From: Comamonas sp. lk
GTDB taxonomy: Bacteria; Pseudomonadota; Gammaproteobacteria; Burkholderiales; Burkholderiaceae_C
Direction: 5' to 3'
Length of the DNA: 64,000 bases
NCBI GenBank assembly: GCA_945925985.1
Contig: CAMELV010000015.1
Location: 1-64,000 of the forward strand
The first letter of the stretch is position 1. The number at the start of each line of letters is the position of its first letter. Both the position numbers and the translations under genes were made by a program. The notes under the pieces were generated by a model, which was not told where the DNA came from, ran no database searches, and worked only from the letters and a program-made list of their open reading frames with translations. Of the stretch, positions 1 to 9,291 are shown one piece after another.

Positions 1-154
1 CGCCCAGCAGCAGCCAGTAACCGGGCCCGGGCTCGATGTCTAGGCTCTCCACCTGCTGGTTGCGGTACAGCATCAGACCCCGGGACCAGGTGGGGTCGTC
101 CACGAGCCGCTGCAGCGAGCGGGGGTCAAACCACAGACCGTTGCCCAGCATCAT
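1..154 (-). CDS. N-terminus of a SWIM/SNF2-type helicase-like protein (partial)
   Basis: Only the first 51 codons are in the window; the gene continues past the left edge. The start ATG overlaps the lipA stop by an ATGA, so it is translationally coupled to lipA. The visible protein begins [15 protein letters not shown] and has the pattern W-S-R-G-x2-L-Y-x5-V followed by a hydrophobic strand. This resembles the stretch that precedes the SWIM zinc finger in bacterial SWIM/SNF2 helicases. The family assignment rests on that short pattern alone and is weak; that it is a real coding start is better supported by the coupling. Confidence 0.5.
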   Translation of the reverse strand, partial: MMLGNGLWFDPRSLQRLVDDPTWSRGLMLYRNQQVESLDIEPGPGYWLLLG

Positions 155-1134
155 TGGCCCATGGCATGCCCAGCCTGCTGGTCGGCGTGGTAGCTGCTGC
201 GTACCATGGCGCCGACTGCCGCATGCTTGAAGCCCATAGCGTAGGCCTCGGTCTCGAACATCTTGAAGGTGTCGGGGTGCACATAGCGTTTCACCGTCAG
301 GTGCGAGCTGCTGGGCGCCAGGTACTGGCCGATGGTCAGCATGTCGATCTGGTGCGCCCGCATGTCGCGCATCACCGCCAGGATTTCCTCATCGGTTTCG
401 CCCAGACCCACCATCAGGCCGCTTTTGGTCGGTATCTGGGGAAACATGGCCTTGAACTTTTTCAGGAGGTTGAGCGAGAACTGGTAGTCGCTGCCCGGGC
501 GCGCCTCTTTGTACAGGCGCGGCACGGTCTCCAGGTTGTGGTTCATCACATCGGGCGGCGCAGCTTTCAGGATCTCCAGCGCCCGGTCGTCGCGGCCGCG
601 AAAGTCGGGCACCAGCACCTCGATCTGGGTCGTGGGTGAGAGGGCGCGGGTCTTTTGAATGCAATCCACAAAATGGCCGGCGCCACCGTCGCGCAGGTCA
701 TCGCGGTCGACGCTGGTGATCACCACGTACTTGAGCTTGAGCTGGGCAATGGTTTTAGCCAGGTTGTCAGGCTCGTTCACATCGAGCGGGTCGGGTCGGC
801 CGTGGCCGACGTCGCAGAACGGGCAGCGCCGGGTGCACTTGTCACCCATGATCATGAAGGTGGCCGTGCCCTTGCCAAAGCACTCGCCGATGTTGGGGCA
901 GGAGGCCTCTTCACACACCGTCACCAGCTTGTTGGTGCGCAGGATGTCCTTGATCTCATAAAACCGGGTGCTCGGGCTGCCGGCCTTGACGCGAATCCAC
1001 TCGGGCTTTTTCAGCACCTCGCCGGGTTGCACCTTGATCGGGATGCGTGACAGTTTGGCGCCGGCCTTTTGCTTGGCGCTGGCGTCGTAGCTGGCGGTGC
1101 TTTGTGCGTCACGCACGGTGATGGGGGTGGTCAT
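151..1134 (-). CDS. lipA: Lipoyl synthase
   Basis: Radical-SAM enzyme that inserts two sulfurs into the octanoyl chain on lipoyl domains of pyruvate and 2-oxoglutarate dehydrogenases and the glycine cleavage system (cytosol). The 327-residue protein has both cysteine sets: C74, C79, C85 (CX4CX5C, auxiliary cluster that donates sulfur) and C100, C104, C107 (CX3CX2C, SAM cluster), and the conserved C-terminal RSSYHA serine segment. The track ORF begins at 1275 inside lipB; the ATG at 1134 (MTTPITV) is chosen because the upstream 47 residues are just lipB read in another frame. It lies 28 bp after lipB, in the usual lipB-lipA order. Confidence 0.97.
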   Translation of the reverse strand: MTTPITVRDAQSTASYDASAKQKAGAKLSRIPIKVQPGEVLKKPEWIRVKAGSPSTRFYEIKDILRTNKLVTVCEEASCPNIGECFGKGTATFMIMGDKCTRRCPFCDVGHGRPDPLDVNEPDNLAKTIAQLKLKYVVITSVDRDDLRDGGAGHFVDCIQKTRALSPTTQIEVLVPDFRGRDDRALEILKAAPPDVMNHNLETVPRLYKEARPGSDYQFSLNLLKKFKAMFPQIPTKSGLMVGLGETDEEILAVMRDMRAHQIDMLTIGQYLAPSSSHLTVKRYVHPDTFKMFETEAYAMGFKHAAVGAMVRSSYHADQQAGHAMGQ

Positions 1135-1162
1135 TCGAGTCCTGCGGTGAGGGATGGGGCCA

Positions 1163-1861
1163 TCAGGGCGCCAGGTAAGCAGCCAGCTTGCGACCCAGCA
1201 GGTCAGCGGCCTCCTGCCAGGGCACCGAGACGCCAATTGTAGAAAGGTCCACCGTGGCCAGGCCAGCATAGCCACAGGGGTTGATGCGCGAGTAGGGTTC
1301 TAGGTCCATCGCCACATTCAGCGCTACCCCATGGTAGGTGCAGTGGCGGCTGACCTTGATGCCCAGCGCGGCAATTTTGCCCAGCCCGGTGAAAACCGGC
1401 GCCGCGGCCGGGCCGTCGGTTTTGGCGGGGCGTTGCGGCAGCAGGGCGTGTGAGCCCGGGTCGTCCAACCGGACGTAGATGCCAGGCGCGCCACCCACCC
1501 GGTGGCCGGTCACGCCCAGGTGGGTCAGGGTGCGGATCACCGCCTCTTCAAGACGGTAGACGTATTCTTTGACAAAGTAACCGGCACGCTGCAGGTCCAG
1601 CAGTGGGTAGGCCACCACCTGGCCCGGGCCGTGGTAGGTGACCTGACCGCCGCGGTTGGTCTGCACCACGGGAATGGTCCCTGGGTTGAAGATATGCTCG
1701 GTTTTGCCCGCCAGACCTTGTGTATAAACGCTCGGATGCTCACAAATCCATAGCTGATCCGGCGTTTCGGCGCCGCGATCGGCGGTGAAGGCCTGCATCG
1801 CCTCCACGGTGGGCAGGTAAGGAACCTGGCCTAGGGTTTGGGGCGAGAGCGCCACGTCCAT
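1163..1861 (-). CDS. lipB: Octanoyl-ACP:protein octanoyltransferase
   Basis: Transfers octanoyl groups from acyl carrier protein to lipoyl domains, the step before LipA. The 232-residue protein has the family motif [12 protein letters not shown] at 70-81, the catalytic lysine K162 in GLGKIAALG and the thioester cysteine C196 in INPCGYAG. Residues about 133-156 form a Pro/Ala-rich insertion between the APGIYV strand and the catalytic lysine that makes the protein longer than the E. coli enzyme. It sits 6 bp downstream of the DUF493 gene and 28 bp upstream of lipA, so the four genes from the aminotransferase to lipA look like one transcript. Confidence 0.97.
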   Translation of the reverse strand: MDVALSPQTLGQVPYLPTVEAMQAFTADRGAETPDQLWICEHPSVYTQGLAGKTEHIFNPGTIPVVQTNRGGQVTYHGPGQVVAYPLLDLQRAGYFVKEYVYRLEEAVIRTLTHLGVTGHRVGGAPGIYVRLDDPGSHALLPQRPAKTDGPAAAPVFTGLGKIAALGIKVSRHCTYHGVALNVAMDLEPYSRINPCGYAGLATVDLSTIGVSVPWQEAADLLGRKLAAYLAP

Positions 1862-1867
1862 GGTGCG

Positions 1868-2158
1868 CTAGAGCACCACCTTCACCATCGGGTGGGTGGA
1901 CAGGGTGCGGTACAGCTCGTCGAGCTGTTCCCGGCTGGTGGCAGTGATGGTGACCGTGACCCCCAGGTACTTGCCGCCCTTGCTTTCACGCAGCTCGATG
2001 GTGCTGGCGTCAAAGTTGGGGTCAAAAGCCAGCGCAATGGTGGTGACGGCGTGCACCAGGCCCTCCACCTTGACGCCCATCACCTTGATCGGAAAGCTCG
2101 ACGGGTAGGTGATCAGCGACGGTTGGGGCGTCGCATCGGGCGGGACCGGAGAAGTCAT
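1868..2158 (-). CDS. DUF493 (YbeD-like) family protein
   Basis: Small 96-residue cytosolic protein with the alpha-beta ferredoxin-like pattern of the DUF493/YbeD family, for example KVMGVKVEGLVHAV and the strand GKYLGVTVTITA, ending HPMVKVVL. Family members are encoded beside lipB in many proteobacteria and are suspected of an allosteric or regulatory role in lipoate metabolism; the precise function is unknown. Here it is 6 bp upstream of lipB and 8 bp downstream of the aminotransferase gene, which agrees with that conserved context. Confidence 0.92.
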   Translation of the reverse strand: MTSPVPPDATPQPSLITYPSSFPIKVMGVKVEGLVHAVTTIALAFDPNFDASTIELRESKGGKYLGVTVTITATSREQLDELYRTLSTHPMVKVVL

Positions 2159-2166
2159 GGCGGCAT

Positions 2167-3072
2167 TTACGCAGCGGTGGTCAACGCGGTGCCCGAGGCC
2201 TGCTTGGCCAACTGGTAGCCAGCATACAGCCGCTCACCCACCGGGCCGGGTCGGCCGTTGCCAACCGGTTGGCCGTCGAGGGTGGTGATGGCGAGTACTT
2301 CTTTGCTGGCGCTGGACAGCAGCAGTTCGTCGGCCTGCAGTACTTCGGCCCGGCTGATGCGGCGCAGCTCAAACCCGATGCCCTGCTGCTGGCACAGCTC
2401 CTCGATCAGCCCGTAGCGTATGCCCTCCAGCACCAGGTTGTCCTTGGGCGTGCCCAGCAGTCGGCCGTTCTTCACCACCCACACATTGCTGGCGGCGGCC
2501 TCACTCAGATTACCGTCGCGGAACATCACGGTTTCAGTGGCGCCGGCGTCAAAGCTGATCTGACGCGAAAACACGGCGCCGAGCAGGCTGGTGCTCTTGA
2601 TGTGGGCTTTTTCCCAGCGGAAGTCATCGGCGCTGACGCAGGCCACGCCCTGCTGGCGCACGGCCTCACTGGGCACGCTCATCTTGTTGCTCATGACAAA
2701 CACGGTGGGCGTGATGTTTTCTGGCATGACGTGGTCGCGCATGGCCACCCCGCGGCTCACCTGGATGTAGATCATCTGGGCATCATTTTGGTCGCTAGCC
2801 CCCGTGGATTGGGCATAGTCCGCTATCAATTTGGATGCAATGGCGGCCCACTCAGCCCGACTCATCGGGTTGGCGATGCGCAGCTCCGCCAGGCTGCGCT
2901 CGAGCCGTGCCATGTGCTGGGCAAAGCGGAAAGGCTGGCCGCCATAGACCGGCACCACCTCGTAGATGCCGTCGCCGAAGATAAAGCCCCGGTCCATCAC
3001 GCTGATTTTGGCGTTTTGAAGCTGGGTAAATTCGCCGTTAAGGTAGCAAGGGAGGGAGGGTAGGTTGTTCAT
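2167..3072 (-). CDS. dat: D-amino-acid aminotransferase (class IV PLP enzyme)
   Basis: Fold-type IV aminotransferase of 301 residues, predicted to interconvert D-alanine/D-glutamate and their 2-oxoacids. The PLP lysine is K159 in the context AHIKSTSLL; the N-terminus MDRGFIFGDGIYEVV and the later EAAASNVW and LEGIRYGLI segments are typical of the family. Residues 79-98 are encoded by a dispersed AT-rich repeat (see the repeat at 2780-2838), which replaces the usual variable linker without breaking the frame. It is the first gene of the minus-strand lip cluster, divergent from gltI with 117 bp between start codons. D-alanine versus branched-chain or 4-amino-4-deoxychorismate substrates cannot be fully separated by eye. 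Confidence 0.88.
   Translation of the reverse strand: MNNLPSLPCYLNGEFTQLQNAKISVMDRGFIFGDGIYEVVPVYGGQPFRFAQHMARLERSLAELRIANPMSRAEWAAIASKLIADYAQSTGASDQNDAQMIYIQVSRGVAMRDHVMPENITPTVFVMSNKMSVPSEAVRQQGVACVSADDFRWEKAHIKSTSLLGAVFSRQISFDAGATETVMFRDGNLSEAAASNVWVVKNGRLLGTPKDNLVLEGIRYGLIEELCQQQGIGFELRRISRAEVLQADELLLSSASKEVLAITTLDGQPVGNGRPGPVGERLYAGYQLAKQASGTALTTAA
2780..2838 (-). repeat. Dispersed AT-rich palindromic repeat, copy 1 (inside dat)
   Basis: On the minus strand this reads GATAGC, then ACGGGGGCTAGCGACC about 14 nt later, followed by AAAATGATGC. It matches the other copies at 17408, 41982 and 61699, which share TAGC near the left side and an (A)CGGGGnCTAG-like block to the right. It lies wholly within dat and codes for residues 79-98. 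Confidence 0.55.
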
Positions 3073-3189
3073 CCTGCCATTATGCCGGGCGGATTTGAGG
3101 GTTTAACACTAGCGGGCGGCCCGCTCTGAGGCGATAAACTGCTGTGGCGAAACGTCCACACCCGTCTCAATCCATTCAGGAGATCACCC

Positions 3190-4086
3190 ATGAAGACCCT
3201 ACTTTCCGCCGTGGCCGCCGCCGCACTGCTGCTCGGCGCCGCTGGCCTGCAGGCCCAAACCCTAGACAAGATTCGCAAGGATGGCGCCATCACCATCGGC
3301 CACCGCGACTCCTCCATCCCCTTCTCGTACCTCAATGACAAGCAGGAGCCCATCGGTTATTCGATGGACATCTGCCTGAAGATTGCCGATGCGGTGAAGG
3401 CTGAGCTCAAGCTGCCCAACCTGGCGGTCAAAATGGCGCCTGTGACCTCGGCCACCCGCATCCCGCTGATGGCCAATGGCACGATTGACCTGGAGTGCGG
3501 CTCCACCACCAACAATGCCGACCGGCAAAAGCAGGTGGCCTACGCGCCCACCACCTTCATCACCGCCAACCGTTTCGTCACCAAGAAGGCCGCCAATGTG
3601 GCCAACTTTGACGGGCTCAAGGGCAAGACCATCGTCTCTACCTCGGGCTCGACCAACATCAAACAGGCCACCGAACTTAACGCCGCGCGCAACCTGGGCA
3701 TGAACATCATGGCCGCCAAGGACCATGCTGAGGCCTTTTTGATGGTCGAGACCGGCCGCGCCGTCGCCTTTGTGATGGACGACATCCTGTTGTACTCCCT
3801 GGTGGCCACGGCCAAGACGCCCGCCGACTATGTGGTGTCGGCCGAAGCCTTGTCGACCGAGCCCTACGGCATCATGCTGCGCCGCGACGACCCCAGCTTC
3901 AAAGCCCTGGTCGACCGCACGGTGTCGGGCCTGATGCAGAGCGGCGAGATCGAAAAAATCTACGCCAAATGGTTCCTGGCCCCGGTGCCGCCGAAAAATG
4001 TCAACCTGAACCTGCCGATCAGCACGGCGCTCAAGCGGACGTTTGCCAAACCCACCGACTCCCCAGAACCCAAGGTTTACGAATAA
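3190..4086 (+). CDS. gltI: Glutamate/aspartate ABC transporter, periplasmic binding protein
   Basis: 298-residue secreted solute-binding protein with a Sec signal peptide (MKTLLSAVAAAALLLGAAG, cleavage likely after LQA at 22). It has the hallmark segments of GltI: GHRDSSIPFSY, LECGSTTNN, AKDHAEAFLMVE with GRAVAFVMDD, and PVPPKNVNLN near the C-terminus. It captures acidic amino acids for the GltJ/GltK permeases. A strong ribosome binding site (AGGAG) lies 7 nt before the ATG. It is first in a gltIJKL operon that diverges from dat. Confidence 0.93.
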   Translation: MKTLLSAVAAAALLLGAAGLQAQTLDKIRKDGAITIGHRDSSIPFSYLNDKQEPIGYSMDICLKIADAVKAELKLPNLAVKMAPVTSATRIPLMANGTIDLECGSTTNNADRQKQVAYAPTTFITANRFVTKKAANVANFDGLKGKTIVSTSGSTNIKQATELNAARNLGMNIMAAKDHAEAFLMVETGRAVAFVMDDILLYSLVATAKTPADYVVSAEALSTEPYGIMLRRDDPSFKALVDRTVSGLMQSGEIEKIYAKWFLAPVPPKNVNLNLPISTALKRTFAKPTDSPEPKVYE

Positions 4087-4094
4087 GTTTGGGG

Positions 4095-4112
4095 CGGCGG
4101 CTCTGGCCGCCG
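4095..4112 (+). other. Stem-loop between gltI and gltJ
   Basis: Perfect 6-bp hairpin CGGCGG-CTCTGG-CCGCCG located 9 nt after the gltI stop and with no T-tract. Hairpins in this place commonly stabilise the binding-protein part of the mRNA, giving more binding protein than permease. That role is inferred from position only. Confidence 0.5.
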
Positions 4113-4128
4113 AATCGGGCAGCCGTCG

Positions 4129-4875
4129 GTGAATTACAAGTGGAATTGGGGCATATTCTGGGCGGATAACCCGGAAGGCTCGGGCACGTTTTTTTCTACC
4201 CTGGTCTCAGGACTGGGCTGGACGCTGGGCACCGCCCTGTGCGCCTGGACCATGGCCCTGCTGCTGGGGACCGTGGTGGGCGTGGCCCGCACCATGCCCA
4301 AGCCCTGGCTGGTGCGCCTCGGCAATGCCTACGTCGAGCTGTTCCGCAACATCCCCTTGTTGGTGCAAATGTTCCTGTGGTTTTTTGTCTTGCCCGAGTT
4401 GCTGCCGGTGCGTTGGGGCGACGCGCTCAAGCAGATGCCCAATGCCCCGTTTTTCACCGCGGTGGTCTGCCTGGGCTGCTTCACCTCGGTGCGCATCGCC
4501 GAGCAACTCAAGGCCGGCATCCAGTCACTGCCGCGCGGTCAGGCCATGGCCGGCACCGCGCTGGGTTTGACGCTGCCGGCCACCTACCGCTACGTGCTGC
4601 TGCCGCAGGCCTTTCGCATCATCCTGCCGCCGTTGACCAGCGAGTTCCTCAACATCATCAAGAACACCTCGGTGGCGCTGACGGTGGGGCTGATGGAGCT
4701 CACCGCCCGCACCCGGGCGATGCAGGAGTACACCTTTCAAGTGTTCGAGGCTTTTGCCGCCGCCACCGTGATTTACCTGCTGGTCAACCTGGTGGTGGTG
4801 CAGGGCATGCGCCGGCTCGAGCGCCGGGTGGCAGTGCCTGGCCTGATTGCCGGCAGCGCAACGGGCGGCCACTGA
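4129..4875 (+). CDS. gltJ: Glutamate/aspartate ABC transporter permease GltJ
   Basis: Inner-membrane permease of 248 residues with the polar amino-acid transporter (HEQRR/HisM) layout: N-terminal helix near 25-50, then FRNIPLLVQMFLWFF and the EAA-loop region EQLKAGIQSLPRGQAMAGTALGL that contacts the ATPase. The start is a GTG (MNYKWNWGIF); no better ATG lies upstream. It follows gltI after a 42-bp gap holding a hairpin and is 18 bp before gltK. With GltK it forms the heteromeric channel for acidic amino acids. Confidence 0.92.
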   Translation: MNYKWNWGIFWADNPEGSGTFFSTLVSGLGWTLGTALCAWTMALLLGTVVGVARTMPKPWLVRLGNAYVELFRNIPLLVQMFLWFFVLPELLPVRWGDALKQMPNAPFFTAVVCLGCFTSVRIAEQLKAGIQSLPRGQAMAGTALGLTLPATYRYVLLPQAFRIILPPLTSEFLNIIKNTSVALTVGLMELTARTRAMQEYTFQVFEAFAAATVIYLLVNLVVVQGMRRLERRVAVPGLIAGSATGGH

Positions 4876-4893
4876 GCAGCACAGGCAGCCATC

Positions 4894-5586
4894 ATGTTCA
4901 GCCAGTTCGACTTCAACGTCATCGAGCGCAGTTGGCACTACCTGTTTTTTACGGGGATGACCTTCACGCTGCAGCTCACGGTGATGGCCATGAGCGGTGG
5001 CATCGTCCTGGGCACACTGCTGGCTCTGGCCCGGCTGTCGAGCTTTCGGGCGTTGTCGATGGTGGCGGGCGCCTATGTCAACCTGATGCGCGGCATTCCG
5101 CTGATTTTGGTGATCTTCTGGTTTTATTTTCTGGTGCCCTACATCGGCCAGTGGGTGACCGGGGCGGACCAGCCGGTGCGCGTGGGGGCCTTCGCCTCTT
5201 GCCTGATCACCTTCATCCTGTTTGAGGCCTGTTATTACTGCGAAATCATGCGCGCCGGCATCCAGTCCATCCCGCGTGGGCAGGTGGCCGCCGGCTATGC
5301 ACTGGGCCTGAACTACTGGCAGTGCATGGGCAATGTGGTGTTGCCACAGGCCTTTCGCAATATGGCGCCCCTGCTGTTGACACAGACCATCGTACTGTTC
5401 CAGGATGTGTCGCTGGTGTACGTGCTGTCAATGCCCGACTTTCTGGGCGCCGCCTCCAAAGTGGCGCAGCGCGACGGCCGCTTGGTCGAGATGTACCTGT
5501 TTGTCGCCCTGGTTTACTTTGTCATGTCTTACGCCCTGTCCAGTCTGGTCAAACGGCTGGAAAGCCGCATTGCCATCATCCGCTGA
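4894..5586 (+). CDS. gltK: Glutamate/aspartate ABC transporter permease GltK
   Basis: Second membrane subunit, 230 residues, with about five helices. Motifs include LMRGIPLILVIFWFYF and the EAA loop CEIMRAGIQSIPRGQVAAGYALGL. The family pairs with GltJ and the ATPase GltL in the inner membrane. The gene is 18 bp after gltJ and 27 bp before gltL, so it is co-transcribed. Confidence 0.92.
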   Translation: MFSQFDFNVIERSWHYLFFTGMTFTLQLTVMAMSGGIVLGTLLALARLSSFRALSMVAGAYVNLMRGIPLILVIFWFYFLVPYIGQWVTGADQPVRVGAFASCLITFILFEACYYCEIMRAGIQSIPRGQVAAGYALGLNYWQCMGNVVLPQAFRNMAPLLLTQTIVLFQDVSLVYVLSMPDFLGAASKVAQRDGRLVEMYLFVALVYFVMSYALSSLVKRLESRIAIIR

Positions 5587-5613
5587 ACCCCAGAACCTGT
5601 TTACCAGCCCGTC

Positions 5614-6348
5614 ATGATTCAAATCAACAATGTCAGCAAGTGGTACGGCAGCTTTCAGGTGCTGGCCGACATCAGCACGGTGGTCAACAAGGGCGATGTG
5701 GTGGTGGTCTGCGGGCCCTCCGGTTCGGGTAAATCCACCCTGATCAAGGCCGTCAATGGGCTCGAGCCCTTCCAGCAGGGCGACATTCAGCTCAACGGCG
5801 TCTCGGTGGGCGACCGGTCCACCAATTTGCCAGCCCTCCGTGCCAAGGTCGGCATGGTGTTCCAGAACTTCGAGCTGTTTCCGCACATGAGCGTGCTCAA
5901 AAACCTCACTTTCGCCCAGGTCAAGGTACTGGGCCGCAGCCAGGACGAAGCCGCTGAGCGCGGGCTCAAGTATCTGGACAGGGTCGGCCTGCTGGCGCAG
6001 CGCGACAAGTTCCCGGGTCAGCTCTCGGGCGGTCAGCAGCAGCGCGTGGCGATCGCCCGAGCCTTGTCGATGGACCCGGTGTGTATGCTGTTTGACGAGC
6101 CCACTTCGGCGCTGGACCCGGAGATGGTGGGCGAGGTGTTGGATGTGATGGTGCAATTGGCGCAAGAGGGCATGACCATGATGTGCGTCACCCATGAGAT
6201 GGGCTTTGCGCGCAAGGTCTCCAACCGGGTGGTGTTCATGGACCAGGGGCGCATCGTCGAAGACTGCGCGACCGAAGCCTTCTTCGGACAGCCGCAGGAG
6301 CGCCACGAGCGGGCACGTAATTTTCTTTCAAAAATCTTGCAGTACTAG
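5614..6348 (+). CDS. gltL: Glutamate/aspartate ABC transporter ATP-binding protein
   Basis: 244-residue cytosolic ATPase of the polar amino-acid uptake family. Walker A is GPSGSGKS at 34-41, the signature is LSGGQQQR, and Walker B is [14 protein letters not shown], followed by the H-loop [12 protein letters not shown]. It powers GltJK and ends the gltIJKL operon. No clear rho-independent terminator is visible in the 75 bp between its stop and the atp promoter. Confidence 0.95.
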   Translation: MIQINNVSKWYGSFQVLADISTVVNKGDVVVVCGPSGSGKSTLIKAVNGLEPFQQGDIQLNGVSVGDRSTNLPALRAKVGMVFQNFELFPHMSVLKNLTFAQVKVLGRSQDEAAERGLKYLDRVGLLAQRDKFPGQLSGGQQQRVAIARALSMDPVCMLFDEPTSALDPEMVGEVLDVMVQLAQEGMTMMCVTHEMGFARKVSNRVVFMDQGRIVEDCATEAFFGQPQERHERARNFLSKILQY

Positions 6349-6423
6349 GTCGACACACCAGGCGTCTCCAGCAGCGCGATGGGGCGGGTGTGACTGCAAC
6401 GCCATGAGGGCTTCCTGAACACC

Positions 6424-6453
6424 TTGCCGATACACCGGGTTATTACGTATACT
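6424..6453 (+). promoter_or_regulatory. Predicted sigma-70 promoter of the atp operon
   Basis: TTGCCG and TATACT are separated by 18 nt in the gap between gltL and atpI, with the -10 hexamer 47 nt before the atpI start. It is the best promoter-like match in this gap. It has not been tested and the strength is unknown. Confidence 0.45.
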
Positions 6454-6500
6454 CCAAGGCTTTGTGACAATCGCCTGCTGTAACCTGGGTGTAATTTGAA

Positions 6501-7004
6501 ATGCCGATAATCGGGCTTGCAAATGGCTTTGACACTGAAGAGCCCGGAGTCTCCCAGAGTCGAGCGCTGACCGCTGAAGAGGCGCAGGCTCTGCGTGAGA
6601 GAGATCCGTCTGTGTCGGCGTGGCAGGTGCTGCGCTGGCAAGGATTGACAGCGGTGCTGGTGGCCTTGGCCACATGGGGCCTGACGCAGAGCGCTGCAGC
6701 GGCATGGTCGGCGGCTTACGGTGGTTTGGCGGTGGTTCTGCCCGCGGCGCTTTTTGCGCGGGGCTTGTTGAGTCGTGTGGCGCTGAGTAGTCCGGGGGCG
6801 GCAGTGGCGGGGTTTTTTGTGTGGGAAATGGTCAAGATCGGCTTGACGCTGGCGATGCTGGTTGCCGCGCCCAAGTTGGTGTCAGGACTGAGCTGGCCAG
6901 CCATGCTGGTGGGCTTGGTGGTGACGATGAAGGTGTATTGGGTGGCGCTGTTGGTGCGTCCAAAAAATAATGAAGCAGGTGCCCTGACGGGCGCCTCTAA
7001 CTGA
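6501..7004 (+). CDS. atpI: ATP synthase subunit I
   Basis: Small membrane protein of 167 residues with four predicted helices (about 52-70, 74-92, 105-122, 128-147), first gene of the ATP synthase operon. AtpI homologues help assemble or stabilise the c-ring and are not essential for catalysis. Conservation is low; identification relies on the hydrophobic pattern (GLAVVLPAALFARG is typical) and position 15 bp before atpB. An N-terminal hydrophilic extension of about 45 residues precedes the first helix. Confidence 0.85.
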   Translation: MPIIGLANGFDTEEPGVSQSRALTAEEAQALRERDPSVSAWQVLRWQGLTAVLVALATWGLTQSAAAAWSAAYGGLAVVLPAALFARGLLSRVALSSPGAAVAGFFVWEMVKIGLTLAMLVAAPKLVSGLSWPAMLVGLVVTMKVYWVALLVRPKNNEAGALTGASN

Positions 7005-7019
7005 ACAACGAGAAAACAG

Positions 7020-7877
7020 ATGGCTGCTGAACACGGACCGACTGCAGGTGAATACATTGGTCACCACCTGACGCATCTGCAAAACCAGCCCATGAAGGGT
7101 GTGATCGATTTCTCGGTTTACAACCTCGATTCCATTTTTTGGTCGGTGTTGCTGGGAGTACTGGGCACTTTCATCCTCTGGCGGGCCGCCAAATCAGCGA
7201 CCGCTGGGGTGCCAGGCCGGTTCCAGGCCGCGGTCGAGATATTGGTTGAAATGGTCGACACCCAAGCGAAGGGCATCATTCACAACGCCGAAAGTCGAAA
7301 GCTGGTGGCCCCGTTGGCTCTGACGGTGTTTGTCTGGATCTTCCTGCTCAATGCCATGGACTTTCTGCCGGTCGATCTCATCCCGAAAATCTGGGAGCTG
7401 ATCTACGGCGCTGCTGGCCATGACCCTCACCATGCCTATATGCGCGTTGTGCCCACCGCAGACCTGTCCACCACGCTCGGCCTGTCCACGTCGGTGCTGT
7501 TGGTGTGCCTGTTCTACAACATCAAGATCAAGGGTTTTGGCGGCTGGGTGCACGAATTGTTCACCGCCCCGTTTGGCGCGCACCCTTTGCTTTGGCCCGT
7601 CAACTTCCTGATGCAGATGATCGAGTTCGCTGCCAAGACGGTTTCGCACGGCATGCGATTGTTCGGCAACATGTACGCCGGCGAACTGGTGTTCATGCTG
7701 ATCGCCTTGATGGGTGGCGGTGCGGCGCTGTCTTTGTCGGGTATTCTGCTGCCCATCGGCCAGGTTATCGTTGGCTCGATCTGGGCCATCTTCCACATTC
7801 TGATCGTCGCCCTGCAAGCCTTTATTTTCATGATGTTGACCCTGGTGTACGTGGGTCAAGCCCATGACGCGCACTGA
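7020..7877 (+). CDS. atpB: F1Fo ATP synthase subunit a
   Basis: 285-residue integral membrane stator subunit that forms the proton half-channels against the c-ring. The essential arginine is R213 in [13 protein letters not shown], and the later segment [13 protein letters not shown] is typical of the last helix. The stretch [20 protein letters not shown] between helices is usual for betaproteobacterial subunit a. It starts 15 bp after atpI and is followed by a 64-bp gap with a good RBS before atpE. Confidence 0.97.
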   Translation: MAAEHGPTAGEYIGHHLTHLQNQPMKGVIDFSVYNLDSIFWSVLLGVLGTFILWRAAKSATAGVPGRFQAAVEILVEMVDTQAKGIIHNAESRKLVAPLALTVFVWIFLLNAMDFLPVDLIPKIWELIYGAAGHDPHHAYMRVVPTADLSTTLGLSTSVLLVCLFYNIKIKGFGGWVHELFTAPFGAHPLLWPVNFLMQMIEFAAKTVSHGMRLFGNMYAGELVFMLIALMGGGAALSLSGILLPIGQVIVGSIWAIFHILIVALQAFIFMMLTLVYVGQAHDAH

Positions 7878-7941
7878 TTGACATCTTTCCCCAGAGTTTC
7901 CCTTTCCCTTTAACCATTAACTTTATCCTCAGGAGCTATAA

Positions 7942-8190
<249 letters not shown>

Positions 8191-8230
8191 TCGGCGGCTT
8201 TTTTACCCAACTGACTGAAAGGGTGTTGCT

Positions 8231-8701
8231 GTGAGTATCAACGCAACCCTGTTCGTCCAAGCCATCGTTTTCGCGATCCTGGTGTGGTTCACGATGAAAT
8301 TCGTGTGGCCGCCCATCGCTACCGCGCTGGACGAACGTGCCAAGAAAATCTCTGACGGTCTCGCTGCCGCCGACCGGGCTAAAGCCGAACTCTCATCTGC
8401 CAACAAGCGGGTGGAGGACGAGTTGGTCAAATCGCGCACCGAGAACGCTGCCCGTTTGGCTGACGCCGAGCGGCGAGCCCTTGCCATCATTGAAGAGGCG
8501 AAGGCGCGCGCGGCAGACGAGGGCGGCAAAATTGTGGCTGCCGCCAAGGCAGAAGCCGAGCAGCAGACCGTCAAGGCGCGTGAAGCCCTGCGTGAGCAGG
8601 TAGCCGCACTAGCGGTCAAGGGTGCCGAGCAGATCCTGCGCCGAGAAGTCAATGCCAGCGTGCATGCCGACTTGCTGGGCCGCTTGAAGACTGAGCTGTA
8701 A
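8231..8701 (+). CDS. atpF: F1Fo ATP synthase subunit b
   Basis: 156-residue peripheral stalk subunit: one N-terminal membrane helix (about 5-25, ending at [13 protein letters not shown], a family signature) followed by a long alanine- and charge-rich coiled coil. The start is GTG ([10 protein letters not shown]). It dimerises and binds subunit delta through its C-terminus. The gene lies 40 bp after atpE and 10 bp before atpH. Confidence 0.97.
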   Translation: MSINATLFVQAIVFAILVWFTMKFVWPPIATALDERAKKISDGLAAADRAKAELSSANKRVEDELVKSRTENAARLADAERRALAIIEEAKARAADEGGKIVAAAKAEAEQQTVKAREALREQVAALAVKGAEQILRREVNASVHADLLGRLKTEL

Positions 8702-8711
8702 GAGGACAACC

Positions 8712-9242
8712 ATGGCCGAACTCGCCACCATTGCCCGTCCTTACGCTGAGGCCCTTTTCAAGGCCACCTCGGCAGACCTCGCAGCCGCGTCGGTCTGGGT
8801 CGAAGCCCTGAAGGACATCGCCGGCAATGCGCAACTGCAGCAATTTGCCGACAGCCCGAACGTGACCGTTGCGCAGGTCTATGACTTGATCATCGGTGTC
8901 GCCAAGGTCGCGATGCCGGACATGGCGCAGAACTTCTTGCGCACCGTGATTGAGAACGGCCGCTTGAGTGTCCTGCCGGAGATCGCGGTTCAGTTTAGGG
9001 CACTCAAAAACGCCCAGAGTGGCTCGTCCGATGCCGTGGTGCACAGCGCTTTTGCCATCGACAGCGCTGCTTTGGCTGAGCTCGGCAGCACGCTGGAAAA
9101 GCGGTTTGCGCGAAAGCTCAATCTGTCTGTCGAACTGCAGCCCGAGTTGATCGGCGGCATTCGTGTGGTGGTGGGGGACGAGGTCCTTGACTGTTCGGTC
9201 AAAGCCCGTCTGGAACAAATGAAAGTGGCATTGACAGCCTGA
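8712..9242 (+). CDS. atpH: F1Fo ATP synthase subunit delta
   Basis: 176-residue soluble stalk subunit that links the b dimer to the top of F1. The N-terminal [15 protein letters not shown] and the C-terminal [25 protein letters not shown] (family hallmark) are both present, so it is full length. RBS AGAGGA precedes the ATG. Order atpF-atpH-atpA is standard. Confidence 0.97.
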   Translation: MAELATIARPYAEALFKATSADLAAASVWVEALKDIAGNAQLQQFADSPNVTVAQVYDLIIGVAKVAMPDMAQNFLRTVIENGRLSVLPEIAVQFRALKNAQSGSSDAVVHSAFAIDSAALAELGSTLEKRFARKLNLSVELQPELIGGIRVVVGDEVLDCSVKARLEQMKVALTA

Positions 9243-9291
9243 GGCCCAAAGCCCGGATTGCCAGCCCAACTAAAGAAAGAAGGAAAGAGTC